Of a stretch of 64,000 bases of DNA, positions 18,930-27,808 are shown in pieces. The stretch is from positions 558,001 through 622,000 of the forward strand of contig NZ_CP126241.1 in NCBI RefSeq assembly GCF_030142075.1, given 5' to 3'. The DNA is from Arthrobacter sp. zg-Y20 (GTDB lineage: Bacteria; Actinomycetota; Actinomycetes; Actinomycetales; Micrococcaceae). Below the pieces are notes generated by a model that was given only the letters and a program-made list of their open reading frames with translations, was not told the DNA's origin and searched no databases. The first letter of the stretch is position 1, and each line of letters starts with the position of its first letter. A program made the translations under genes and the position numbers.

Positions 18930-20648
18930 CTACGGATCCAGACGCATCCATACGGTGCGGTTCGGGCGCAGCCGGTCGCCTTCCAGGGCGTCGCCGGCGC
19001 TGCCCAGCAGCAACGGAAGGTGGGGCAGCTGCACGGGGAATTCACCCATGTTCATGGCCACTAGGATGCCGCCGTTAACAAAGGCAACCAGCCCCTCGGC
19101 GTCGTGCTCCGGCCACCACGCCAGCGAGCCGTCGCCCAGACGCAGCTCCCGGCGCAAAGACAGAGCTCTGCGGTACATGTGCAGCGTGGATTCGGGGTTG
19201 TGCTGCTGGATGTCCCGGGAATGCCTGCCCCAGATGGGCGGCTGCGGCAGCCACGTCTTTCCTGCATCGCTGAATCCGTAGCTGGGCCGGTTGGCCTTCC
19301 ATGGCAGCGGCACCCGGTTTCCGTCCCGACCCACCCGTTCGCCGGCGGTGCGGTGGAAGGTGGGATCCTGGCGGAACTCGTTGGGAAGCAGGGTGTGGTC
19401 CGGCAGGCCCAGTTCTTCGCCCTGATACAGGTATACACCGCCTGGCAGTCCGAGCATCAGCAGCGTAGCGGCCCGCGCCCGGGCCAGGCCGAGTTCCATG
19501 TTGGGCTGTTCGTCGAGGGGTCCAAGCCCGTCGCCGGTCCGCGGTCCGGCTCCGGTCAGGCCGAAGCGGCTGGTGTGCCGAACGACGTCGTGGTTGGAGA
19601 GCACCCAGGTGGTAGGGGCTCCCACTTTGTCGAAGGCGCGCAGCGAGGACTCGATGACGTGCCGGAGGTCCGGTGCGTCCCACCGGTGGTGCAGGTAGGC
19701 GAAATTGAAGGTCTGGTGCATTTCGGCGGCCCGCACCCAGTCGGTCAGCCGGTCTATCGGGTCGATGGTCGCTTCGGCGCACAGCACCCGGTCTCCGTCG
19801 TAAGAGTCCAGGATTTTCCGCCAGGACCGGTAAATGTCATGGATGCCGGGCTGGCCGAACATGGGGGCCTCGGCCCCTGGGTAGCCCTCGGAGGAGGACC
19901 CGTCGGCGCGGCCGCCCCAATCCGGCAGCCCGGATTTCTTGATCAGGGCATGGGCGACGTCCACGCGGAAGCCGCCGACGCCGCGATCCAGCCAGAAGCG
20001 CAGGATGCGTTCAAACTCGGCATGCACGGCCGGCGAGTCCCAGTTGAAATCCGGCTGGGAGGTATCAAAGAGGTGCAGATACCACTGACCGGGCATCCCG
20101 TCCGCTTCGGTGACGCGGGTCCAGGCGGGGCCGCCGAAGTGGGACTGCCAGTTGTTGGGCGGGTTTTCGCCGTGCTCTCCGGTGCCGTCGCGGAAAACAA
20201 ACATGTCCCGTTCGGGGGAACCAGGGCCGGAGGCCAGGGCGGCTTGGAAGAGCGGATGTTGGTCGGAGCAGTGGTTGGGGACCAGATCCACGATGACGCG
20301 GATGCCGTGCCGGCCGGCTTCGGCGACGAGGGCGTCAAAGTCCTCCAGCGTGCCGAACATGGGATCCACGGAGCAGTAATCGGCAACATCGTAGCCGGCG
20401 TCCTTCTGCGGGGAGCGGTAGAACGGGGATAGCCAGACGGCGTCGATGTCCAGTTCTGCCAGTGTTCCGAGTTCTGCGGTGATGCCCTGCAGGTCTCCCA
20501 CACCGTCCCCGCGCAGGTCCCGGAACGAGCGGGGGTAGATCTGGTAGATCACTGAAGAGCGCCACCATTCGCGTGAGGCTGTCGCCTCGTGGACGGGGAC
20601 CAGGCGCAGGTCGGGACGGCTGAAGGTTTCAGCCAATTGGTTCTCCAT
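18930..20648 (-). CDS. GH13 alpha-glucosidase (oligo-glucosidase type)
   Basis: Predicted cytoplasmic enzyme hydrolysing alpha-1,4 or alpha-1,6 gluco-oligosaccharides such as maltose, isomaltose or sucrose. The 572-residue protein shows the GH13 blocks: YQIYPRSF (35-42), DLVPNH (121-126), GGFRVDVAHA with nucleophile D230, CAEATID with acid/base E292 and SNHDVVRH with D354. The sequence resembles the alpha-glucosidases found near LacI regulators in actinobacteria. A close paralogue starts beyond the right edge (63281-64000) and does have a LacI neighbour; this copy has none. ATG 20648 has AAGGAG seven bases upstream. Confidence 0.9.
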   Translation of the reverse strand: MENQLAETFSRPDLRLVPVHEATASREWWRSSVIYQIYPRSFRDLRGDGVGDLQGITAELGTLAELDIDAVWLSPFYRSPQKDAGYDVADYCSVDPMFGTLEDFDALVAEAGRHGIRVIVDLVPNHCSDQHPLFQAALASGPGSPERDMFVFRDGTGEHGENPPNNWQSHFGGPAWTRVTEADGMPGQWYLHLFDTSQPDFNWDSPAVHAEFERILRFWLDRGVGGFRVDVAHALIKKSGLPDWGGRADGSSSEGYPGAEAPMFGQPGIHDIYRSWRKILDSYDGDRVLCAEATIDPIDRLTDWVRAAEMHQTFNFAYLHHRWDAPDLRHVIESSLRAFDKVGAPTTWVLSNHDVVRHTSRFGLTGAGPRTGDGLGPLDEQPNMELGLARARAATLLMLGLPGGVYLYQGEELGLPDHTLLPNEFRQDPTFHRTAGERVGRDGNRVPLPWKANRPSYGFSDAGKTWLPQPPIWGRHSRDIQQHNPESTLHMYRRALSLRRELRLGDGSLAWWPEHDAEGLVAFVNGGILVAMNMGEFPVQLPHLPLLLGSAGDALEGDRLRPNRTVWMRLDP

Positions 20649-20790
20649 CTGGCGGCTCCTTCTAGGGTCCGGAGAAAGGGCAGGGGGTACATTTCCATTT
20701 AACGACTCCTGCCAGCTCTAGTCCGGGCTGTGCGTAGAAGGTCACAGGAGATTAGGCTCACCCTGCTTAGGGCAGCTTGCGGGTGTTGGC

Positions 20791-20817
20791 TAGGATTGGG
20801 CTACGTCACACTGACGT
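20791..20817 (+). promoter_or_regulatory. possible promoter and operator of the DUF4190 gene
   Basis: A TAGGAT -10-like box (20791-20796) is followed by a perfect inverted repeat ACGTCA-CAC-TGACGT (20803-20817), placed where a repressor would overlap the transcription start. No convincing -35 box is visible, and the cognate regulator is unknown. Confidence 0.4.
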
Positions 20818-20874
20818 CCTGCGCAGGAACTATTCGCCCTGTGCTACGTACACCTATTCCAAGGGGAAAGCGTC

Positions 20875-21390
20875 GTGTCAGAGAACAAGCCGGAGTGGCA
20901 GCAGGGGAACGCGCCGGACGGCGGCAAACCGGCCAACGCAGATCAGTACGGTTACGGTCAGCAGCCGTACGGTCAGCAGCCCGGTTATCCCGGCTACGGC
21001 GAGCAGGACCAGTCTGGTTACGTGCAGCAGCCGTATCCTGGCTACGGTGAGCAGGATCAGTCCGGGTACGGCCAGCAGCCGTACCCCGGCTATGGCCAGC
21101 AGGGCGCCTACCCCTCATACGGCCAGCAGGGCGCCTACCCCTCATACGGCCAGCCGCCAATCAACCCGGGTCAGTCCCTGGGCCTGGCCGGGCTCATCAC
21201 CTCGTTTTTCGCACCGCTCGTTGGGCTTATCTTGAGCATCATCGGCTTGAAGCAGTCGCGAAAGGCGGGTATGAGCAACGGAATGGCCGTGGCTGGCATC
21301 GTGATTGGCAGCCTGTTAACCGCGCTTTTCATCATTTACATCATTGTCATCATCATTGTTGCGTTCTCCGCGCCCAGCTACGGTTACTGA
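20875..21390 (+). CDS. Tyr/Gly/Gln-rich DUF4190 membrane protein
   Basis: The 171-residue protein has a low-complexity N-terminal half of YGQQP/YPGYGEQ repeats (about residues 24-95). A DUF4190-type membrane module follows with two hydrophobic segments (LGLAGLITSFFAPLVGLIL and MAVAGIVIGSLLTALFIIY), ending in SAPSYGY. Proteins of this layout are common in actinobacteria and have no firm function. The start is GTG 20875, preceded by AAGGGGAAAG. The repeats are exact at DNA level: a 27-bp unit (21094-21147) twice, and a 48-bp unit roughly twice upstream, so copy number may vary without breaking the frame. Confidence 0.85.
   Translation: MSENKPEWQQGNAPDGGKPANADQYGYGQQPYGQQPGYPGYGEQDQSGYVQQPYPGYGEQDQSGYGQQPYPGYGQQGAYPSYGQQGAYPSYGQPPINPGQSLGLAGLITSFFAPLVGLILSIIGLKQSRKAGMSNGMAVAGIVIGSLLTALFIIYIIVIIIVAFSAPSYGY
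21094..21147 (+). repeat. 27-bp in-frame tandem repeat
   Basis: Two identical 27-bp units (21094-21120, 21121-21147), each coding for nine residues (GQQGAYPSY), within the DUF4190 gene. Confidence 0.9.
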
Positions 21391-21417
21391 GCCCCGCCGT
21401 CGCCACTGAGCCCCGGC

Positions 21418-22779
21418 CTAGGAAGGGGCTCCACCCGCGTCAAGGATCTCCATGGTCCGGGTGTCGGTGCTGAGCAGGATGGCCGCTTCATCGCGCCGGT
21501 GACGCAGGATGGTGTCCATATAGGACTGCACGGCCTCGGCCATGGGCACATTCCGGTTGGCTTTCTCTGACATGTACCAGCGGTGTTCGAGCACCTCATG
21601 GACTACTTCGGCCGCTTCCAGCTTGCTGCCCAGGTCCCGTGGAACAGCTTTGACAATCGGTTCGAAGACTTGGGTGACCCACAGATGGGCGCTCAGTTCC
21701 TCATCCAGCTCCGGGTGGTTGGTCGCACGGTAGGAATCCATGTCATTGAGCAGCCGGCGGGCCTGGTTTTCCTGGGCATCAATTCCCGTTAGCTGCAGCA
21801 GCCGGCGCTGGTGATGGCCGGCGTCGACCACCTTGGGCTGCAGTTGGACCTGGGAGCCGTCCGGCGTCGTGCTGATGGAGAGCTCGTCGACGTCGAAGCC
21901 CAGATCGTTCAGCCGCCGGATTCGGGCGTCCACCCGCCAGCGGTCCGCCAGCCCGAAGGATTCCTGCTCGGTCAGCTCTGCCCAGAGTCCGCGGTAGGAG
22001 TCCATGATCCGTTCGCTGGTGGCCAGCGGGTCCACCGACTCTTCGATCAGGCCGCCTTCGGCCAGGTCCATGAGCTCCCCGGCAATGTTGACCCGGGCAA
22101 TTTCAAGGTCGTATTCGCGCTGCCCTTTGGAGAGCTCGGGGTATAGCTCCCCGGTTTCTGCATCCACCAGGTAGGCGGCAAACGCTCCGGCGTCGCGCCG
22201 GAACAGGGTGTTGGACAGGGAAACGTCGCCCCAGTAGAAACCCGCCAGGTGCAGGCGTACCAGCAGCAGCGCCTGAGCATCGATCAGCCGGGTCAGGGTG
22301 ACTTCCCGGAGGGTCTGGGAGAAGACAGCACGGTAGGGCAGGGAAAAACGCAGGTGCCGGGTCACGAGGACGGGCTGCAGTTCTTCCCCGTTGGGGTCCA
22401 AGCGCCCGGTGATGACTGCCACCGGGGCCACGGCCGGGACATTGAGCCGGCGGAGCTTGCGCAGCATGTGGTACTCCTGCCGCGCCACGTGCTCGCTGGT
22501 TTCCTTGATGGCGATGAGGGAGTCACCCAGCCGGGCAAAGCGCACCACGTGGCGGGAGATGCCGCGGGGGAGGGCGGCGAGGTTTTCCTTGGGCCATTCC
22601 TCCAGCGGGATGTGCCATGGCAAATCCAGCAGGGCGGGGTCCATGGAGGCTGCCGTGATGTTCAGCGAACCAAGGGTATTGATCCGGTCAGTTGAGGCGC
22701 GTGTGGTGCGGGGCAGCTTGCCGGCCTGGTCCCAGTCAGTGGGTTCGTTCTGCCAGTTGGCGGAAGCGGAATCTGTCAT
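21418..22779 (-). CDS. DUF4032 domain protein (kinase-fold, LPS-kinase-like)
   Basis: The 453-residue protein belongs to the actinobacterial DUF4032 family, whose N-terminal half looks like a degraded protein-kinase/Kdo-kinase fold. Visible landmarks are IAIKETSEHVARQEYHML (ATP-binding Lys and following Glu helix), LHLAGFYWGDVSLSNTLF (a catalytic-loop-like H...GD...SN) and YLVDAETGE (DFG-like). The substrate is unknown. It lies downstream of a terminator that follows the sugar ABC ATPase gene, so it is likely transcribed separately. ATG 22779 follows a purine-rich AAGGGC. Family assignment is from recognition of the pattern. Confidence 0.78.
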   Translation of the reverse strand: MTDSASANWQNEPTDWDQAGKLPRTTRASTDRINTLGSLNITAASMDPALLDLPWHIPLEEWPKENLAALPRGISRHVVRFARLGDSLIAIKETSEHVARQEYHMLRKLRRLNVPAVAPVAVITGRLDPNGEELQPVLVTRHLRFSLPYRAVFSQTLREVTLTRLIDAQALLLVRLHLAGFYWGDVSLSNTLFRRDAGAFAAYLVDAETGELYPELSKGQREYDLEIARVNIAGELMDLAEGGLIEESVDPLATSERIMDSYRGLWAELTEQESFGLADRWRVDARIRRLNDLGFDVDELSISTTPDGSQVQLQPKVVDAGHHQRRLLQLTGIDAQENQARRLLNDMDSYRATNHPELDEELSAHLWVTQVFEPIVKAVPRDLGSKLEAAEVVHEVLEHRWYMSEKANRNVPMAEAVQSYMDTILRHRRDEAAILLSTDTRTMEILDAGGAPS

Positions 22780-22815
22780 AGGCGAAAGCCCTTACGTCTA
22801 GAGCAAGCGGTAACG

Positions 22816-22867
22816 AAAAAGCGGTGGCTCCCCACCCAAAAGTTTAGTTGAGCAAGGGAGCCACCGC
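22816..22867 (-). terminator. terminator after the sugar ABC ATPase gene
   Basis: On the minus strand a perfect 12-bp stem (22856-22867 with 22821-22832) and 23-base loop is followed by TTTTT (22820-22816), about 20 bp after the ATPase stop. It is a canonical rho-independent terminator. Confidence 0.82.
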
Positions 22868-22885
22868 ATATTTTTCTGAGGACGC

Positions 22886-23974
<1,089 letters not shown>

Positions 23975-24075
23975 GGTATTTCCCTTCACGGGCAGGTACG
24001 TGCCCGACGATCCGTTGTGAATGGAGAGCTATGTAGTTGAGGTCATGAACCGGCGGCAGGCATCGGCAACGATGC

Positions 24076-24091
24076 TGTGAGCTGGTTCACA
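24076..24091. promoter_or_regulatory. CRP/GlxR-type binding site
   Basis: TGTGA-GCTGGT-TCACA is an exact match to the cyclic-AMP receptor protein/GlxR consensus, extended by a C/G pair to 18 bp. It lies between otsB (ends 24142) and the sugar ATPase start (23974), about 100 bases upstream of the latter, pointing to cAMP-linked control of that gene. Confidence 0.65.
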
Positions 24092-24141
24092 GGGTCAGTA
24101 TTGCATAGGTTCCGTACTGCTGGGTGCCGGAGCTGCGGACG

Positions 24142-24918
24142 CTATCGGCCGACGACGGCGCGGCGCAGCCGCACCAGTTCCTCCAGCACCTCGGTGAAGG
24201 CTTCAGGGGACGCTGCGCGGTGTGCGGCGGAGGTGTCGCCCTCGCCCACCTTCACGCCGACGTCGCCCGGCGCCAGCGCTTCGAACCCGCGCTCGTCCGT
24301 GACGTCGTCGCCGGCAAAGAGCACCGCCGTCGCACCGGTCAGTTCCCGCAGCGCCGTGATGCCTTCGCCTTTGTTGGTGTGGACCACGGAAGCCTCCAGC
24401 ACCGACTTGCCGTCCGTGACCTGCACTCCGTCCAGCAGCTGCAATTCGCGCCGGACCGCGTCGGTGGCCTCCGCAGCGACCACGGCTTCCATGCCGCGGG
24501 TATGCAGGACGACCCCGGCCGGCTTGTCTTCCAGCCGGGAACCCGGGTGCAGGGCGGCCACGGATTCCACGGCCGCGCGGGCGCGGTCCAGCAGCTGCGC
24601 CTGCTCGGGGGTCAACTGCAGCGGTTCGGCGTTGGGCCCCGTCCAGGTCTCAGCGCCGTGGCTGCCGATCAGCAGGGTCTCCGGGTCGGGGGAGGCCACG
24701 CTGCGCAGGCTGTCCAGGGCACGTCCGGAAATCAGCGCGGTATCCGTCCGGGGCAGGGCTGCCAGCGCCCGTACAGCAGCCGCGGAACCTTCCAGCGGCC
24801 GGGCGTCTTCTGCCCGTTCCACCAGCGGCGAAAGCGTGCCGTCGAAGTCCACCGCCACCAGCAGCTTTTGGGTCTGTGCCAGCGATTCCAGTGCTTCCTG
24901 CAAGGCAGGATCGATCAT
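24142..24918 (-). CDS. otsB: trehalose-6-phosphate phosphatase
   Basis: HAD-superfamily enzyme that dephosphorylates trehalose-6-phosphate, the second step of the OtsA-OtsB pathway. The 258 residues carry motif I VDFDGTLSPL with the nucleophile Asp near residue 24, motif II SGR, and motif IV GDDVTDERGF near residue 205. Its ATG overlaps the otsA stop by one base (TAATG), so the genes should be translationally coupled. Confidence 0.93.
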   Translation of the reverse strand: MIDPALQEALESLAQTQKLLVAVDFDGTLSPLVERAEDARPLEGSAAAVRALAALPRTDTALISGRALDSLRSVASPDPETLLIGSHGAETWTGPNAEPLQLTPEQAQLLDRARAAVESVAALHPGSRLEDKPAGVVLHTRGMEAVVAAEATDAVRRELQLLDGVQVTDGKSVLEASVVHTNKGEGITALRELTGATAVLFAGDDVTDERGFEALAPGDVGVKVGEGDTSAAHRAASPEAFTEVLEELVRLRRAVVGR

Positions 24919-26378
24919 TAGTCCTCCCGGTCCTGGTCCTGTTCGAGCGCGTCCAGGAAGTTCCGGGACCAGCGTTCGACGTCGTTCTGCAGTACCTGCC
25001 GGCGCATCAGCCGCATCCGGCGGCTGGCCTCGCGGGCCGGCATGTTCATGGCCGTGAGAATGGAGGCCTTCAGGCCGTCAATATCGTGCGGATTGACCAG
25101 CACAGCTTGCCGCAGCTGATCGGCGGCACCGGTGAACTCCGAGAGGACCAGCGCACCGGTGTTGCCCGTGCGGGCGGCCACGTACTCCTTGGCCACCAGA
25201 TTCATGCCGTCCCGAAGGGCAGTAACCAGCATTACGTCGGCGGCCAGGTAGAGCGCCACCATTTCCTCCACCGGATAGCTGTGGTGAAGGTAGCGCAGCG
25301 CGGTATTGGAGATGGTGTCGTAGGTGCCGCTGATCCGGCCCACGGTGCCCTCCACCTCCTCGCGCAGCAGGCGGTACTGTTCCACGCGCTCGCGGGAGGG
25401 GCTGGCGACCTGGATCATCGAAGCGTTCTCGACGGTGATTTCGCCGTCTTCCAGGAGTTCCCCGTAGGCCTTGAGCCGGTGGCTGATGCCCTTGGTGTAG
25501 TCCAGCCGGTCCACGCCCAGCATCACGGTGTCCGGGTTGCCCAGTTCACGGCGGATCTGCTTGGAGCGTTCAATAATGTCTTCGCGCTGGGCCAGTTCCG
25601 CGATCTGCGCAGCGTCAATGGAGATGGGGAACGCTTCAGCGCGGGAAACGTAGGACAGCCCGTCCTCCGTGGTGACGTGCACCTGCTGCTGGCGGATGGT
25701 GTAGCCCGCGAAGCGGCGGACGCAGCGCAGGAAGTTGCTGGCATCCGAGGGCCGCTGGAAGCCGATCAAGTCAGCGCCGAGCAGGCCTTCAATAATGTTC
25801 CGGCGCCAGGGCAGCTGGGCGAAGATTTCCAGCGGCGGGAAGGGAATGTGGTTGAAGAAGCCGATCTTCAGGTCCGGCCGTGCCTTGCGCAGCAGCTGCG
25901 GAACAAGCTGCAGCTGGTAATCCTGAACCCACACGGTGGCGCCCTCCGCTGCCACGGAGGCGGCGGCGTCGGCGAACCGGCGGTTCACGGTGCGGTAGGC
26001 ATCCCACCAGGTGCGGTGGAACTCCGGTGTGGCAATGACGTCGTGGTAGAGGGGCCAGAGGGTGGCGTTGGAGAAGCCCTCATAGTAGAGCTCCACCTCG
26101 TCGGTGCTCAGCGGAACCGGCTTCAGGTGCATGTTGTCGTGGTCAAACGGTTCCACGGTTTCATCGGGTGCGCCCGGCCAGCCCACCCAGGCCCCGTCCG
26201 CCTTGGCCATCACCGGCGCCAGCGCGGTAACCAGCCCGCCGGGGGAGCGGCGCCACGCCTCGCCGTCGTCGGTGCTTACCCGGTCCACAGGGAGCCGGTT
26301 GGAAACCACGATGAAATCGAAGTCGCCATACCCGTCCGGCACGTCGCCCTTGCTGCTCGGATCGGCCTCAGCGTTCAC
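24918..26378 (-). CDS. otsA: alpha,alpha-trehalose-6-phosphate synthase
   Basis: GT20 glycosyltransferase joining UDP-(or other NDP-)glucose and glucose-6-phosphate. About 486 residues with the family blocks FIVVSNRLPVDR, WVGWPG, VWVQDYQLQLVP, IGFFNHIPFPP, LGVDRLDYTKGI and ALRDGMNLVAKEY. GTG 26378 is preferred because AAGGGG lies eight bases upstream; the alternative GTG three codons earlier overlaps that site. It is divergent from the DsbA-like gene. With otsB it makes trehalose for osmotic and desiccation stress and probably as a carbon store. Confidence 0.94.
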   Translation of the reverse strand: MNAEADPSSKGDVPDGYGDFDFIVVSNRLPVDRVSTDDGEAWRRSPGGLVTALAPVMAKADGAWVGWPGAPDETVEPFDHDNMHLKPVPLSTDEVELYYEGFSNATLWPLYHDVIATPEFHRTWWDAYRTVNRRFADAAASVAAEGATVWVQDYQLQLVPQLLRKARPDLKIGFFNHIPFPPLEIFAQLPWRRNIIEGLLGADLIGFQRPSDASNFLRCVRRFAGYTIRQQQVHVTTEDGLSYVSRAEAFPISIDAAQIAELAQREDIIERSKQIRRELGNPDTVMLGVDRLDYTKGISHRLKAYGELLEDGEITVENASMIQVASPSRERVEQYRLLREEVEGTVGRISGTYDTISNTALRYLHHSYPVEEMVALYLAADVMLVTALRDGMNLVAKEYVAARTGNTGALVLSEFTGAADQLRQAVLVNPHDIDGLKASILTAMNMPAREASRRMRLMRRQVLQNDVERWSRNFLDALEQDQDRED

Positions 26379-26547
26379 GAATGGCACCCCTTAGTTGGTT
26401 AGTCGTATATTGCCACTCTATCGAAGCGCGGAAACTTTGTACCGTCCCCGGGCGTTGGCCAACGGGCGGGTTGTATGTTCCGCCTACACTTGGAGATGTG
26501 CCCAGAGGCCCCGGAAACGCGGCCGGCGTTGAGAGACATGAGGAACT

Positions 26548-27417
26548 ATGACTGACCGGAATCTTAAGCCGACCAAGTCGGAGCGGACTGCTGCTGCGCG
26601 CGAACAGGCCCGCGCCATGCGCGAGGCGCAGCAGAAGAAGGAACACCGCAACCGGCTCCTGATCCGCTGGGGCGTGGTGGTAGCCATCCTTGCAGTGGTT
26701 GCCCTGGTGGCGGCAATTGTGGTCAACAACGTCAACAGCAAGGTTCCCTCCAGCGGGGAATCGCCGGCCAATGCCAACGAGTACGGCGGCTTCACCCTGA
26801 CCTCGACCAGTGCGCTGGAACCCACCGAGCCGTTCGACGTGGACGTGGATTCCCTCGGCGAAGCTCCGGACCAGGCGGATGAAAATGCACCGGTCCCGCC
26901 GGGCATCACCGCGGGCGAGCCGGGCCAGCCTATCCCGCTGGTGGAGTACGTCGACATCAACTGCGTGCACTGCGCTGATTTCGCTGCAACTTACGACGAT
27001 CAGATCGCCAAGTGGCTCGACGCCGGCGAGATCACGTACGAGTACCGCACGGTCGCGTTCCTGGACGGCGGCTCGCCCACCAACTACTCCTCACGCGGTG
27101 CCAATGCCGCAGCCTGTGTTGCCTCCGAGAGCCCCGAGTCCTACTGGGACTTCATGAAGGCCATCTTTGCCCAGCACGCCAATGGCGAGGTGGATAACGC
27201 CGGACTGGTGGACATGGCCGCTGCCGCCGGCGCGGACGCTGACGCGGTGGAATCCTGCATCGACGACGGCACCTACCGTCCCTTCGTGAAGTACGCGGAC
27301 CAGATGGCGCGGATCGACGGCATTTCCGGCACTCCCACCGCCTTTGTCAACGGCAGCGAAGCCGACCTGAATACCTTCGTGGAAACGGTCCAAGCGGCAA
27401 TCGACGCCAACAAGTAA
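26548..27417 (+). CDS. membrane-anchored DsbA-family thiol-disulfide protein
   Basis: The 289-residue protein has a charged cytoplasmic N-terminus, one transmembrane helix (about 38-60) and an extracytoplasmic DsbA-like domain (about 115-289). The redox motif is CVHC (C139, C142) in place of the usual CPxC. The cis-Pro loop GTPTAFVNG is intact and two further cysteines (AACVAS, ESCIDD) are present. It probably shuttles electrons or folds secreted proteins in the cell wall space. No VKOR partner is adjacent. A long hairpin terminator follows. Confidence 0.88.
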   Translation: MTDRNLKPTKSERTAAAREQARAMREAQQKKEHRNRLLIRWGVVVAILAVVALVAAIVVNNVNSKVPSSGESPANANEYGGFTLTSTSALEPTEPFDVDVDSLGEAPDQADENAPVPPGITAGEPGQPIPLVEYVDINCVHCADFAATYDDQIAKWLDAGEITYEYRTVAFLDGGSPTNYSSRGANAAACVASESPESYWDFMKAIFAQHANGEVDNAGLVDMAAAAGADADAVESCIDDGTYRPFVKYADQMARIDGISGTPTAFVNGSEADLNTFVETVQAAIDANK

Positions 27418-27429
27418 CAGGAGCCACCC

Positions 27430-27479
27430 GAGCGTCCGTTCCCCGTGAAACACATCCGGTTTCACGGGGACGGGCGCTC
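27430..27479 (+). terminator. hairpin terminator after the DsbA-like gene
   Basis: Roughly 21-bp stem with one bulge (27430-27451 with 27459-27479) around CCCCGTGAAAC/GTTTCACGGGG and a seven-base loop; no T-run. Confidence 0.75.
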
Positions 27480-27569
27480 TGGGCTAATCTTGTCTAGCGC
27501 CGTTTCTCCGGTTGGTATATCCGGCTGGCAACGGCTGCGTGAATGGCGGGTCTGTTCGACCGCCAGCAC

Positions 27570-27646
27570 GCCCCCTTAGCTCAGTTGGCCAGAGCACCTG
27601 TCTTGTAAACAGGGGGTCGCCGGTTCGAATCCGGCAGGGGGCTCCA
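27570..27646 (+). tRNA. tRNA-Thr (anticodon TGT)
   Basis: 77-nt cloverleaf: acceptor GCCCCCT/AGGGGGC, D-arm AGCTCAG...GAGC, anticodon arm CCTGT-CTTGTAA-ACAGG with anticodon TGT at 27604-27606, and GGTTCGAATCC T-arm. Discriminator T is followed by an encoded CCA (27644-27646). It reads ACA/ACG threonine codons. Confidence 0.95.
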
Positions 27647-27648
27647 CC

Positions 27649-27693
27649 AAACCCCTCCTGATCGGCAATACGCTCGGTCAGGAGGGGTTTTTC
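27649..27693 (+). terminator. terminator after tRNA-Thr
   Basis: A 13-bp stem AAACCCCTCCTGA/TCAGGAGGGGTTT (27649-27661 with 27678-27690), 16-base loop and a T-rich tail form a canonical rho-independent terminator. Confidence 0.88.
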
Positions 27694-27808
27694 TTTGACG
27701 ACGCAGCGCGTCTGCGTCCCTCTAGCGGGCGGCAATTCGGAAGACGACGTCTTCCTCAACCCCGGGCACGACTATCCCCACCCGGAACGGTTTCGGGCTC
27801 GGCCGGAG

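Noticed and set aside
20713-20760. CRP-like site CTGTG-N10-CACAG upstream of the DUF4190 gene
   Set aside because: The half-sites are two bases too far apart for the CRP/GlxR consensus, unlike the perfect site at 24076-24091.
24876-26402. 508-codon plus-strand frame opposite otsA
   Set aside because: Mirror frame of otsA, whose GT20 motifs are complete; no motif in the antisense product.
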